Source of the DNA: Uliginosibacterium aquaticum
GTDB lineage: Bacteria; Pseudomonadota; Gammaproteobacteria; Burkholderiales; Rhodocyclaceae
Direction: 5' to 3'
NCBI RefSeq assembly: GCF_012972705.2
Contig: NZ_JABCSC020000003.1
Span: 124,001 to 188,000, forward strand
DNA length: 64,000 nt
The notes beneath the pieces are model-generated. The model had not been told where the DNA came from. It saw only the letters and a program-made list of their open reading frames with translations, and did no database searches. Shown in pieces: positions 35,977 to 45,075 of the stretch (position 1 is its first letter; the number at the start of each line of letters is the position of its first letter). A program made the translations under genes and the position numbers.

Positions 35977-38790
35977 ATGTCCAAACTCCTGCTCGTCGAC
36001 GGTTCCAGCTACCTGTTCCGCGCCTTCCACGCCCTGCCCGATCTGCGCAACAAGGCCGGCGAGCCGACCGGCGCGCTGCGCGGCGTGCTCAGCATGCTGC
36101 TGCCGCTGAAAGACGCCATCGGCGCCACCCACGCAGTGTGCGTGTTCGATGCCAAGGGCAAGACCTTCCGCAACGACTGGTTCCCAGAATACAAGGCCAC
36201 CCGCAAGCCCACGCCGGAAGACCTCGTGCCGCAGATCGAGCCGATCCAGCAATGCGTGCGCGCACTCGGCTGGCCGGTGATCGTCGAGCCCGGTGTCGAG
36301 GCCGACGACGTGATCGGCACGCTCACGCGCCAGGCCGTGGAGCGCGGCTTCGAGGTGATCATCTCCACCGGCGACAAGGACATGGCCCAGCTCGTGCAGC
36401 CCGGCGTGACGCTCATGAACACCATGACGAATGAATCGCTGGATTCGGCCGGCGTGCTGGAGAAATTCGGCGTGCCGCCCGAGCGCATCGTCGACTACCT
36501 CACGCTGATGGGCGACACCGTCGACAACGTGCCGGGCGTGGAGAAATGCGGCCCCAAGACTGCGGTGAAATGGCTCAGCGAATACGGCACGCTGGATAAC
36601 CTCATCGCCAACGCCGACAAGGTCAAGGGCGTGGTCGGCGAGAACCTGCGCAAGGCGCTGGACTTCATCCCCATGGGCAGGAAGCTCGTCACCATCGTCA
36701 CCGATGTGCCGCTTGCCGAGAAGCTGGACGAACTCACCTGGCGCGAGCCGGACAATGCCACCCTGATCGAGCACTACACGCGCTGGGAATTCCGCAGCTG
36801 GCTGCGTGCCCTCCAATCCCCCTCGCCCCTCGGGGGAGAGGGGCAAGGGGAGAGGGGGAGCGCTGCCACCCAATCCGGCGAGCAAGGCGGCCTGTTTGGC
36901 GACAGCAACGCTCCGGCGCCGCAACGCAGCTTCGCGCCCACCCGCCCGGCGGACGATGAACCGGTCAGCCGCAGCGCCGCGCACCGCGAGGCCTACGAAT
37001 GCATCCTCACGCGCGAGGCGCTGGACAAGTGGCTGGCCAAGATCAACGCCGCGCCGCTCACCGCCTTCGACACCGAAACCGACAGCCTCGATGGCATGCA
37101 GGCGCATCTCGTCGGCATGAGTTTCTGCGTCACGCCGGGCGAGGCCGCCTACCTGCCGCTCACCCACCGCTACCCCGGCGCGCCGGATCAGCTGCCGCTG
37201 GTTGAAGTGCTGGCCGCGCTGAAGCCTTGGTTGGAGGACGCCAGCAAGCCCAAGCTCGGTCAGAACCTGAAATATGACATGCATGTTCTCGCCAACCACG
37301 GCATCCGCCTGCGCGGCGTGGCAGAAGACACCCTGCTCGAATCCGCTGCGTGGGAGAGCGACAAGGGCCATGACCTCGATGCCTTGGCCAAGCGCCACAC
37401 CGACATGGAAACCCTCTCCTATGCCGAAGTCTGCGGCAAGGGTGCGAAAGCCATCGGCTTCGCTGACGTCGACCTCAGCCTCGCCACCGCCTACGGCGCC
37501 GAGGATGCCGATGTCACCTTGCGGGTGCACCAGAAGCTCAGCCCGCTGATCGCGGCCGAGCCGGGCCTCACCCGCGTCTACCGCGAAGTCGAGCTGCCGG
37601 TGCAGGAAGTGCTGTGGGCCATGGAGCGTGAGGGCGTGCTGATCGATGCGAAGCTGCTCGCGCAGCAAAGCGACGAGCTGGGCCGCAAGATGATGGCCAT
37701 CGAAGCGCAGGCCTATGACGCCGCCGGTCAGCCCTTCAACCTCAACAGCCCCAAGCAGCTCGGCGAAATCCTCTTCGAGCGCCAGAAACTGCCGGTGAAG
37801 AAGAAGACTGCCACCGGCGCCCCGAGCACCGACGAAGAAGTACTCGCCGAGCTGGCCCTCGATTACCCGCTGCCGCGCCTGTTGCTCGAATACCGCAGCA
37901 TGGCCAAGCTTAAGAACACTTACACGGATAAATTGCCGCGCATGGTTAACCCGGCCACCGGCCGGGTGCACACCAGCTTCTCGCAGACCGGCGCCATCAC
38001 CGGCCGCCTCGCCTCAAGTGAGCCCAACCTGCAGAACATCCCGGTGCGCACACCCGAAGGCCGCCGCATCCGCCAGGCCTTCATCGCCCCGGCTGGCCAC
38101 AGCATTGTCTCGGCCGACTACTCGCAGATCGAGCTGCGCATCATGGCCCACCTCTCGGGCGATGAACGCCTGCTCGAAGCCTTCGCGCAGGGGGAAGACG
38201 TGCACCGCGCCACCGCCGCCGAAGTATTCGGTGTGCCGAGCAGTGAAGTCACCAGCGAGCAGCGCCGTTATGCCAAAACCATCAACTTCGGCCTGATCTA
38301 CGGCATGAGCGCGCATGGGCTGGCCAAGTCGCTGGAGATCGAGCGCGCCGCCGCGCAGAGCTGGATCGACCGCTACTTCGCCCGCTACCCCGGCGTGGCC
38401 CGCTACATGGAAGAGACGCGTGCGCTGGCGCGCCACCACGGCTACGTCGAAACCGTCTTCGGCCGCCGCCTGTGGCTCGCCGAAATCAAGAGCAGCAACG
38501 CCGGCCGCCGCCAGGGCGCCGAGCGCGCTGCGATCAACGCGCCGATGCAGGGCACAGCTGCCGATCTCGTGAAGCTCGCCATGCGCCGGGTGTATGACTG
38601 GCTGAATCGTGACGCCCTCAAGAGCCGCCTGCTGCTGCAGGTGCATGACGAACTGATCCTCGAAGTGCCGGAGGCCGAGCTGTCACTCGTGCGCGAGAAG
38701 CTGCCGCAACTGATGGCGGGCGTGGCGGAGTTGAAGGTGCCGTTGCTCGCGGAAGTCGGGGTCGGAAATAATTGGGATGAAGCCCACTAA
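35977..38790 (+). CDS. polA: DNA polymerase I
   Basis: Repair and Okazaki-fragment polymerase of 937 residues. The 5'-3' exonuclease (1-280) has LVDGSSYLFRAFHALP, the 3'-5' exonuclease domain starts around residue 340 with the metal-binding FDTETDSLD, and the polymerase domain carries DYSQIELRIMAHLSGD, KTINFGLIYGMSAHGL and QVHDELILEVP. The linker between the first two domains (281-292) contains an in-frame palindromic repeat, coding SPSPLGGEGQGER. The start at 35977 follows homology. A REP pair directly follows the TAA. Confidence 0.96.
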   Translation: MSKLLLVDGSSYLFRAFHALPDLRNKAGEPTGALRGVLSMLLPLKDAIGATHAVCVFDAKGKTFRNDWFPEYKATRKPTPEDLVPQIEPIQQCVRALGWPVIVEPGVEADDVIGTLTRQAVERGFEVIISTGDKDMAQLVQPGVTLMNTMTNESLDSAGVLEKFGVPPERIVDYLTLMGDTVDNVPGVEKCGPKTAVKWLSEYGTLDNLIANADKVKGVVGENLRKALDFIPMGRKLVTIVTDVPLAEKLDELTWREPDNATLIEHYTRWEFRSWLRALQSPSPLGGEGQGERGSAATQSGEQGGLFGDSNAPAPQRSFAPTRPADDEPVSRSAAHREAYECILTREALDKWLAKINAAPLTAFDTETDSLDGMQAHLVGMSFCVTPGEAAYLPLTHRYPGAPDQLPLVEVLAALKPWLEDASKPKLGQNLKYDMHVLANHGIRLRGVAEDTLLESAAWESDKGHDLDALAKRHTDMETLSYAEVCGKGAKAIGFADVDLSLATAYGAEDADVTLRVHQKLSPLIAAEPGLTRVYREVELPVQEVLWAMEREGVLIDAKLLAQQSDELGRKMMAIEAQAYDAAGQPFNLNSPKQLGEILFERQKLPVKKKTATGAPSTDEEVLAELALDYPLPRLLLEYRSMAKLKNTYTDKLPRMVNPATGRVHTSFSQTGAITGRLASSEPNLQNIPVRTPEGRRIRQAFIAPAGHSIVSADYSQIELRIMAHLSGDERLLEAFAQGEDVHRATAAEVFGVPSSEVTSEQRRYAKTINFGLIYGMSAHGLAKSLEIERAAAQSWIDRYFARYPGVARYMEETRALARHHGYVETVFGRRLWLAEIKSSNAGRRQGAERAAINAPMQGTAADLVKLAMRRVYDWLNRDALKSRLLLQVHDELILEVPEAELSLVREKLPQLMAGVAELKVPLLAEVGVGNNWDEAH
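36819..36850. repeat. Palindromic repeat inserted in frame in polA
   Basis: Arms CCCCTCGCCCCTC and GAGGGGCAAGGGG (one wobble) around a GGGGGA loop. It codes SPSPLGGEGQGER in the polA linker. Similar palindromes coding SP/GGEG/GEG peptides are known as dispersed repeats in proteobacteria. Confidence 0.75.
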
Positions 38791-38854
38791 GTAGGGCGGA
38801 GTGCAAACTCCGCCATTTCGATCAACACATGCGGTGGAGTTTCACTCCACCCTA
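38791..38854. repeat. Inverted REP pair after polA
   Basis: GTAGGGCGGAGTGC with its complementary CTCCGCC, followed 14 bases later by an inverted copy ending TTTCACTCCACCCTAC. The first unit is nearly identical, as reverse complement, to the one at 41395-41418. GTAG directly follows the polA TAA. Confidence 0.7.
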
Positions 38855-38965
38855 CGAATCGACCCCGCCGTACGTGGTACTTGATGCAGCATTCGCAGTT
38901 ACCCTCGTCGTATGCGGTTCCCGGCTATTTTCAGCAAGGCATGAATCAACCTTGAAAGGAATGTG

Positions 38966-40078
38966 ATGTCTCAATCCGTTCGCTGGATGACTTGTTTCGC
39001 AATGTCTTTGTTTGGTGCGTCAGTTGCAGCCCAATCGATTATGGATTCACCTGTCCCAATCATAGAAAAGGCTGATTTGGTGCTGGCCGAAAACATCGGC
39101 GGCGAAATCGCCTGGATTAATGATAAAAATCTCCTTGCCACCGTTTTGCTCGACGATCCAAGGTCACGTTGGTGGGTTCGTCGGGTAGTAAATGTCGATG
39201 TCCGTTCCGGGCAAGCGGTGGAATTCTTGGCGCGTGGTTTTGTTTCCTGCTCCAACCCGGTGGCTGGGCTCATCGGTATCAGCAGTGGAACGCTAGCCGC
39301 TAACTACGAGGGCGGCTCCAAAGAGCCAAGGCCTAGCCCTCATCTCTACAAGAGGAGCTTCTGGTCTTCAACGCTTGTGCCGTTGAAGGATGAAGATGAA
39401 TGGAACAAGTGGCTATGCATCAAGACCAGCAAAGCCGAGTTGAACGACCCGGGGGCCGGAAATCCTCAATCCGATCATCGATATCTGCAGACGCCGGATG
39501 AGCTCCTCAGAATTACCAAGGAACTCAACGAAACGAGGAGCGACGTGGTCTATGGTTTGGTGCTCGAGCGTGGCAAAGAGAAAATCCAGCTCGCAGATCT
39601 GACACCTAGTGAGGTGGGGTGGCGCCCACAGTTCCTGCCCTTCTTGAACAAGCATTTGCTCGGGGCAGGGGAATTCATCTTTGCCGGCGACATGGTGCTT
39701 CCTGGTAATAAACGTACCCAGGAAATTCCGACCATCACCATGACCAAGGACGGCAAAATCGAGCGTGAGTACGTGAGAGACCGCCTTCTAAGCAAGGGTT
39801 TTAAGCGTGATGCGAGCGTGATTCCGTATGCCAAGGGTAATCTGGTTTTCATTCAGGACCGCCCCAGCTATGGAGGTGGTATTTACCGTGAAACAGGAGG
39901 TCTCGTTGAGCGCATCTGGTGCGTGAACAAGGGGAATGGTTTTGACAGAAAGTGCCGGCCACAAGCGATTTCCATGAGCCCCGATGGATGCTCACTCGCA
40001 TTCTTCGATGAAGGCTCCGACGACCTCAAAAAAAGTGTGCCGCGAATCAGTCTGAAAATTCTGGATGTGTGTCATTAG
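38966..40078 (+). CDS. Secreted orphan protein, AT-richer than neighbours
   Basis: 370-residue protein with a signal peptide (MSQSVRWMTCFAMSLFGASVAAQ). It has repeated strand-rich stretches and a late ISMSPDGCSLAFFDEGSDD segment reminiscent of a beta-propeller (PD40-type) blade, but I recognise no family. Codon use (many A/T third bases, AGG/AGC, TTG) and lower GC differ from flanking genes, and it lies between REP clusters, suggesting acquisition by transfer. An AAGGA before the ATG at 38966 supports the start; a GTG three bases upstream is also possible. Confidence 0.6.
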   Translation: MSQSVRWMTCFAMSLFGASVAAQSIMDSPVPIIEKADLVLAENIGGEIAWINDKNLLATVLLDDPRSRWWVRRVVNVDVRSGQAVEFLARGFVSCSNPVAGLIGISSGTLAANYEGGSKEPRPSPHLYKRSFWSSTLVPLKDEDEWNKWLCIKTSKAELNDPGAGNPQSDHRYLQTPDELLRITKELNETRSDVVYGLVLERGKEKIQLADLTPSEVGWRPQFLPFLNKHLLGAGEFIFAGDMVLPGNKRTQEIPTITMTKDGKIEREYVRDRLLSKGFKRDASVIPYAKGNLVFIQDRPSYGGGIYRETGGLVERIWCVNKGNGFDRKCRPQAISMSPDGCSLAFFDEGSDDLKKSVPRISLKILDVCH

Positions 40079-40168
40079 CCGAAACATAGAACGGGTTCAG
40101 GTCTTGCTTTTTGCCTCACCTGAAGATTTGAAACCAACATTACTGGATTCAACGACAAGGAGCACCGC

Positions 40169-41245
40169 ATGAGCAAAACCCTGCGTTTGTCCGAGAAATG
40201 GTTTCATCGCGGCCTGTGGCTGGTGGCGCTGCTGTTTGCGTGGTTTCTTGTGGGCTTAGGCAATACCATCGTGGGCGATTTGCCGCAGGTGGAGGTGCGG
40301 CGCTCGCTGGATGACTATCTGGACCCGGCGCGTGCCCCGGCGGTGAAGGAAGCGATTCTTGTCGCCGAGAAGAACGCCCGGGAGGCGCAGGACGCACTCG
40401 AACAGGCCCAGCTGCGTCAGCAGTCGGCAGAGGCCAGCAATCGCGCCGCGCGCGAGACCTTCAGCAACTGGCTGGCGACGCGCAAGGCGACCGCGCGGCC
40501 CGAGCAGGATCAGGAGCTGATTGCCCGCACCCAGCAACTGGACGACCTGCGCCAAGCCGAGCGGGATGCGCTGGCCGGGATGGAAAAGCAGCAGCAGGCG
40601 GCGCTGGATGCGCGCCAAACCAGAGAGCGCGCCCAGCGTGAACTGCAGGCCCTGCAGGACAGCGCCCGTGACGCATACTTGAGTGCGCTGCGTGCGCAGG
40701 AGTTGCGCGTCTTTGGCTACCGTTTGCTGCTGACCTTGCCCCTGCTGGCGGCGGCGGGCTGGCTGTTCGCGAAGAAGCGCAAGACGAGCTCCTGGCCCTT
40801 CGTGTGGGGCTTCATCATCTTTGCGCTGTTCGCCTTCTTCGTGGAGCTGGTGCCTTACCTGCCCAGCTACGGCGGCTATGTGCGCTACATCGTGGGCATC
40901 GTGCTCACGGTGGTGGGCGGGCGTTACGCGATTCAGGCCCTGCAGCGTTATCTGGAGCAGCAGAAGCAGGCTGAGGCGCAACCGGCACAGCAGCGCCAGC
41001 GTGAGTTGGACTACGACCTGGCGCAGACGCGCATGTCGAAAAACATCTGCCCGGGCTGCGAGCGCACGGTGAACATGAGCGACGGCAAGACCGACTTCTG
41101 CCCGCACTGTGGCCTGAGCCTGTTCGACCACTGCAGCCAGTGCAACACGCGCAAGAATGCGTTTGCGCGTTACTGCTTCTCGTGCGGCGCGTCGGCCAAG
41201 GCCGCGTCCGGTGCTGCAGCGGGTAACGAGACGAGCCTGGCGTGA
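40169..41245 (+). CDS. Coiled-coil membrane protein with two C-terminal zinc ribbons
   Basis: 358 residues: one N-terminal membrane helix (LWLVALLFAWFLVGLGNTIV), a long periplasmic coiled coil (about residues 60-175), three further membrane helices and a cytoplasmic tail with two zinc ribbons, CPGC/CPHC and CSQC/CFSC. The architecture suggests a sensor or scaffold, but function is unknown. An AAGGAG precedes the ATG. Flanked on both sides by REP clusters. Confidence 0.7.
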   Translation: MSKTLRLSEKWFHRGLWLVALLFAWFLVGLGNTIVGDLPQVEVRRSLDDYLDPARAPAVKEAILVAEKNAREAQDALEQAQLRQQSAEASNRAARETFSNWLATRKATARPEQDQELIARTQQLDDLRQAERDALAGMEKQQQAALDARQTRERAQRELQALQDSARDAYLSALRAQELRVFGYRLLLTLPLLAAAGWLFAKKRKTSSWPFVWGFIIFALFAFFVELVPYLPSYGGYVRYIVGIVLTVVGGRYAIQALQRYLEQQKQAEAQPAQQRQRELDYDLAQTRMSKNICPGCERTVNMSDGKTDFCPHCGLSLFDHCSQCNTRKNAFARYCFSCGASAKAASGAAAGNETSLA

Positions 41246-41254
41246 TCCAGCCCG

Positions 41255-41418
41255 GTAGGGTGCGCACCGCGCACGCGGAACCGGCGTTGGTGCGGGCACG
41301 GCGGTTTGTTCGGCCTCCGCGATGATCGGAGCGGTGTGATGGTGCGCATTGCGCACCCTACAAATTTTGTGCGGTACCAGACTTTGATCGAATTGGCGGA
41401 GTTGGCACTCCGCCCTAC
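41255..41418. repeat. Cluster of three REP-like palindromes
   Basis: 41255-41274 reads GTAGGGTGCGCACCGCGCAC; 41341-41361 is the inverted GGTGCGCATTGCGCACC followed by CTAC; 41395-41418 is the inverted GGCGGAGTTGGC followed by ACTCCGCCCTAC. The last matches the unit at 38791 at 23 of 24 positions. The spacer between them shows no gene. Confidence 0.7.
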
Positions 41419-41447
41419 GCCTGTATTTCCATTCATCCGGAGGCTTC

Positions 41448-42167
41448 ATGAAACTGGCTGTCATTTCCGGTGGCTCGCGCGGGCTGGGCGCTGAGCTGTG
41501 CCGGCAATGCGTTGATGCGGGCTTCGAGCTGCTGGAGTTTTCGCGCAGTGCGCCACATGCGTTTTCGGTGGCCTGCGATTTCACTGATTCCTTGTCGGTC
41601 GCGCGCATCGTGGCCGAGCATTTGGCACCGTTGGCGGCGCGAACGGATCTGAGCGAACTGGTGGTGCTCAGCAATGCAGCGATGCTGGAGCCGATCGGGC
41701 CGGTGTCGCGGCAGGCGCCGGCTGCGGTGCAGGCCAATCTGAATGCCAATCTGGTCGCCGCGATCCTGTTCATGGGTGAGGCGGTCCGCGCATTCCAGCA
41801 GCATCCGGCGCGCAAGACGCTGGTGAGCCTGTCTTCCGGCGCGGCACTCAAGGGGCGTGCGGGCTGGTCGCTGTATTGCGCGGCCAAGGCCGGGCTGGAC
41901 AATTTCATCCGTGCGCTGGCGCTTGAGCAGGCACTCGAAGCGGCGCCGTTCCGTGCTTTGAGCGTTGATCCCGGCGTGATGGATACCGACATGCAGGCGG
42001 AGATCCGTGCGGCTTCGGCGGAGGATTTCCCGAGCGTTGAACGCTTTCATGCGCTGCTGCGCGAGGGTGAGCTGCGCACACCGCAGTCGATCGCCGGAGC
42101 GATCCGCCGAATAGTGGCCGGGGAGCATGAGGGCGGCGCGCGGCTGGTGGCGGCGGACTTTCTCTGA
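41448..42167 (+). CDS. Short-chain dehydrogenase/reductase
   Basis: 239-residue SDR. The NAD(P)-binding SGGSRGLGAEL lies at the N-terminus and the catalytic YCAAK (Tyr/Lys) follows SLSSGAALKGRAGWSL. The pattern and length are close to benzil reductase/sepiapterin-type SDRs, but substrate is unknown. It precedes a strong bidirectional terminator. Confidence 0.87.
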   Translation: MKLAVISGGSRGLGAELCRQCVDAGFELLEFSRSAPHAFSVACDFTDSLSVARIVAEHLAPLAARTDLSELVVLSNAAMLEPIGPVSRQAPAAVQANLNANLVAAILFMGEAVRAFQQHPARKTLVSLSSGAALKGRAGWSLYCAAKAGLDNFIRALALEQALEAAPFRALSVDPGVMDTDMQAEIRAASAEDFPSVERFHALLREGELRTPQSIAGAIRRIVAGEHEGGARLVAADFL

Positions 42168-42193
42168 GCGCGCAAAACGCGGGCCAACATAAA

Positions 42194-42218
42194 AAAACCG
42201 GGCTCAAGGCCCGGTTTT
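42194..42218. terminator. Bidirectional terminator between SDR and PL10 genes
   Basis: AAAACCGGGC and GCCCGGTTTT around TCAAG, with A run before and T run after. Confidence 0.9.
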
Positions 42219-42240
42219 CTTTTGGTGCGCCAGGCGAAGC

Positions 42241-43968
42241 TTACGGCCGGGCGTTCTTGCTGCTCCAGCTGGCGAAGTTCGTCAGCATGGCCTGAGCGGT
42301 GCTGTTGTACTGCGCGTAGCCGGTCAGGCGCTCGGCAGACACTGAAGTGGTCGAGCCGAAGATCAGGCCGTACACCGTGCTGGCGCTGCCGTGGCGGTCG
42401 GCAAAATCACCGAAGAGCATGCGCACGCGGGCGGTGACGGTGCTGGCAGCGGGGTTGTAGACCGACAGGTCGTAGTAGCGTGCCCAGGCGTTGGTGCCGG
42501 AGACGCTGGAGAGCACGCCGCTGGACCACTTCTTGTCGTTGATCTGGCTGGCCTTGAAGAAATCGGCCGCGGCGTAGACCGCTTCGCGCGTGGTGGCGTC
42601 CGGGTTCGGCAGGCTCATCAGGAAGCTGACGACCTTGGCGCTTTCCTGCGAGGTCAGCGAGGGCATTTCGTAGGCACGGGCCGGAGTCGGGGCGCCGGTC
42701 AGTACGTCATGCTGCTGGCCCCATACGGTGCGCTTGCCATTCACGAAGACCTGATTGGCGAGTAGCCAGCTGGTGCCGTTGCTGGCCGCGGTGGCGCACT
42801 TGTTGCGCAGCGGGGTGTCGATGAAGGCGAAGTCGCTGTTGGCGCTGGTGCCAATTTCGCGCAGCAGCTTGATGACGTTAAGCATGGCGTCGTCATTCAG
42901 CGTGATGGCGTCGTGATAGTCGCCATTGAGCGGGTAGACCTGCGGCCAGCCCCAGTTGGGTGTCTGCGCCGCGAGCAGGTAGTTGAGGCCCTTGGTGATC
43001 GAGGCCTGGATGCTGGCGCGATCACCGGTCTGGGCGGCCTGCACCTTGCCCAGGTAGCGGAGCTCGGTGATGGTGGCGCCGTTGTCGATGGTGCCGACAT
43101 AGGGCCAATTGGCCGGATCGGAGCTGTTCGGGTCGATGCCGCCACCGGTCCAGGACTGGCCCTTGGCACGCACAACACCCGTCCGCACCATGTTCTTGGC
43201 CCAGCCACCCGAGGGAATCTGGAAGCTGACGATCTCGCGGGCGATCGACAGGGCCTTGCTGCCGGCGTAGTAGGAGGCGGTTTCCGAGAGCGGCATGGTG
43301 TCCGGGCCGGTCTTGTCCGAGCCGCGTGCCGAGGGCACCGAGGAGAGGCCCGCGCGCTCGGCCTTCAGCGCGGCCTTGTCGGCAGCCAGCGCAGAGTTCG
43401 AGGCACTCAGGTAGGCGGTGAAGGCGCTCTTGAGGCTGCCGGCTTCGCTGTCGATGCGCGCCTGGGTGAGCGGCTTGGCCTTCACGTTCTGGCGGATGTA
43501 ATCGGTACAGGCGCTGACGCAGGCGCCGTCATTGCCGGTACTGCTTGCTGCGCTAGAGGAAGCAGCCTTCGAAGAGGCGGCGACCGACGAGGCTGCTGTA
43601 GAAGAGGCTTTCGACGAGGCCGCAACCGAGGACGCGGCTGTCGAGGAGGCTGCTACAGATGAAGCCGCTGCGGAGGACTGGGCTGCAGAGGAGGCACTGC
43701 TGCTGGCCGGGCCAATCGAGCACCAGGCCGAATCGGCGAGGGCGCTGCCGCCGGTGAACAGGGATTTCGAGCAGGTGAAATTACCGCTCAGGTTGGCATA
43801 AACGAAGCTGCCGGACTTGCCCAGGGCGACGCTGTGCGTGCCGCTCATGCTGCAGGCGCCGCCCACTTGTGCGCACTTCGTGTAGCCCGTGGGCGCATCG
43901 CTTGCGGCATGCGCCGGTACCGACAGAATCAGGGCGGCAGCACCGCCCAACAACCATTTGCTCTGCAT
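42241..43968 (-). CDS. Secreted PL10 pectate lyase with N-terminal cysteine module
   Basis: 575 residues: signal peptide (MQSKWLLGGAAALILSVPAHA), a four-cysteine module at 28-86 (YTKCAQVGGAC... CSIG), a Ser/Ala linker (88-144) and a C-terminal PL10 catalytic domain (from about 155) with TASYYAGSKALSIAREIVSF, PSGGWAKNM, WPYVGTIDNGATITELRYLG and LNDDAML. PL10 lyases cleave polygalacturonate by beta-elimination. The linker is of the type found in Cellvibrio enzymes. A perfect 19-base palindrome lies just upstream at 44030. The same cysteine module ends the PL1 enzyme at 45830. Confidence 0.9.
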   Translation of the reverse strand: MQSKWLLGGAAALILSVPAHAASDAPTGYTKCAQVGGACSMSGTHSVALGKSGSFVYANLSGNFTCSKSLFTGGSALADSAWCSIGPASSSASSAAQSSAAASSVAASSTAASSVAASSKASSTAASSVAASSKAASSSAASSTGNDGACVSACTDYIRQNVKAKPLTQARIDSEAGSLKSAFTAYLSASNSALAADKAALKAERAGLSSVPSARGSDKTGPDTMPLSETASYYAGSKALSIAREIVSFQIPSGGWAKNMVRTGVVRAKGQSWTGGGIDPNSSDPANWPYVGTIDNGATITELRYLGKVQAAQTGDRASIQASITKGLNYLLAAQTPNWGWPQVYPLNGDYHDAITLNDDAMLNVIKLLREIGTSANSDFAFIDTPLRNKCATAASNGTSWLLANQVFVNGKRTVWGQQHDVLTGAPTPARAYEMPSLTSQESAKVVSFLMSLPNPDATTREAVYAAADFFKASQINDKKWSSGVLSSVSGTNAWARYYDLSVYNPAASTVTARVRMLFGDFADRHGSASTVYGLIFGSTTSVSAERLTGYAQYNSTAQAMLTNFASWSSKNARP

Positions 43969-44029
43969 TGCTTGTCTCCGGAATGGATGGCGCGACTCTT
44001 CGGGCGCGCTCGTGTGATAAGACTTTGGT

Positions 44030-44048
44030 TGTAAGAAAAGTTCTTACA
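44030..44048. promoter_or_regulatory. Candidate operator between PL10 and beta-lactamase genes
   Basis: Perfect palindrome TGTAAGAA-AAG-TTCTTACA, in a divergent intergenic region that is locally AT-richer. It lies about 60 bases before the PL10 ATG and 127 before the beta-lactamase ATG. The half TGTAAGA recurs before the PL1 gene near 45719. The regulator is unknown. Confidence 0.55.
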
Positions 44049-44174
44049 TAAGGAATGCTAACGTAGTCGGACAAATGAATTCTGGCAAGCCTTGGTCATG
44101 TTTTTGCGGCCCGGCGGCGGAGTTTGGGCCACTTCTTTCGCCGTCCCTGACCGAAAATACCCGCATCAGCTTTC

Positions 44175-45044
44175 ATGACGGATAACCGCATGATTCATTC
44201 CTTCCGCTTGTGGGTTTTGTACCTGATGCTTCTCGGTCCATTTGCGCAGGCGGCTTCGTTCGAAGACATCCTGGCGAGCCATGAGGCGCGTCTGGGCGGG
44301 CGCATCGGTCTGGCTATTCTCGATACCGGTAGCGGCGCGCTGCAGACGGTAAAGGGCACGCAGCGGTTCCCGATGATGAGCACCTTCAAGACGCTGGCTT
44401 GCGCAATGCTGCTAGCGGAGGTCGATGCCGGGCGTCTGCGTTTGGAAACACTGGTGGAGATCAGGCCCGAGGCCTTGCTGAGTTACGCACCGGTGAGCAC
44501 GAAGCTCGTCGGCCAGCCTTTTAGCCTGCAGCAGGCCTGTGACGCAACGATGCGCACGAGCGACAACACGGCAGCCAATCTGGTGCTGCAGGCCATCGGT
44601 GGTCCGGCGGCGGTGACGCGTTTCATGCGTGGCCTGGGTGATGAGGTGACGCGGCTGGACCGCATCGAGCCGGCGCTCAACTCGGCGCTACCCGATGATC
44701 CGCGTGATACGAGCAGCCCGTTAGCAATGGTGCGCAGCTTGCAGACTTTGCTCTTCGGGGAGGTGCTGCAGCCGGCCTCACGGGCGCAGCTGAAGCAGTG
44801 GATGCTGGATAACGAGGTGGCTGGGCCGCTGTTCCGTGCCGAGCTGCCCTCGGGCTGGGTGATCGCTGATCGCTCCGGTGCTGGCGACAACGGCTCGCGC
44901 GGCATCACGGCGATCCTGTGGCCGCCGCAGCGCGCGCCGTTGATTGTCAGCCTGTACCTGACCGGGACCCGTGCCGACATGCCCGAGCTCAATCGCAGCG
45001 TGGCTGAAATCGGCCGTGAGATTTTCGCTGCCTATCGTCCCTGA
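44175..45044 (+). CDS. Class A beta-lactamase (RSG variant)
   Basis: 289-residue serine beta-lactamase with a signal peptide and all class A elements: STFK (69-72), SDN (129-131), the omega-loop glutamate in IEPALN (Glu165) and a third motif RSG (233-235) in place of KTG. Arg in that position is typical of CARB/PSE carbenicillinases. Spectrum cannot be predicted. It is chromosomal, unlinked to any mobile element, and divergent from PL10. Intrinsic resistance or a peptidoglycan-related role is likely. Confidence 0.92.
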   Translation: MTDNRMIHSFRLWVLYLMLLGPFAQAASFEDILASHEARLGGRIGLAILDTGSGALQTVKGTQRFPMMSTFKTLACAMLLAEVDAGRLRLETLVEIRPEALLSYAPVSTKLVGQPFSLQQACDATMRTSDNTAANLVLQAIGGPAAVTRFMRGLGDEVTRLDRIEPALNSALPDDPRDTSSPLAMVRSLQTLLFGEVLQPASRAQLKQWMLDNEVAGPLFRAELPSGWVIADRSGAGDNGSRGITAILWPPQRAPLIVSLYLTGTRADMPELNRSVAEIGREIFAAYRP

Positions 45045-45075
45045 GTGCGCGGGTCAGGGCTTGTGCGTGCTGCCC

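Noticed and set aside
35860-37971. 703-codon open frame antisense to polA
   Set aside because: GC-rich codon use of polA leaves the opposite frame open; the sense product matches DNA polymerase I throughout and the antisense one has no recognisable domains.
43540-43710. CRISPR-like repeats
   Set aside because: The periodic DNA is the Ser/Ala linker of PL10; units vary in length and have no unique spacers.
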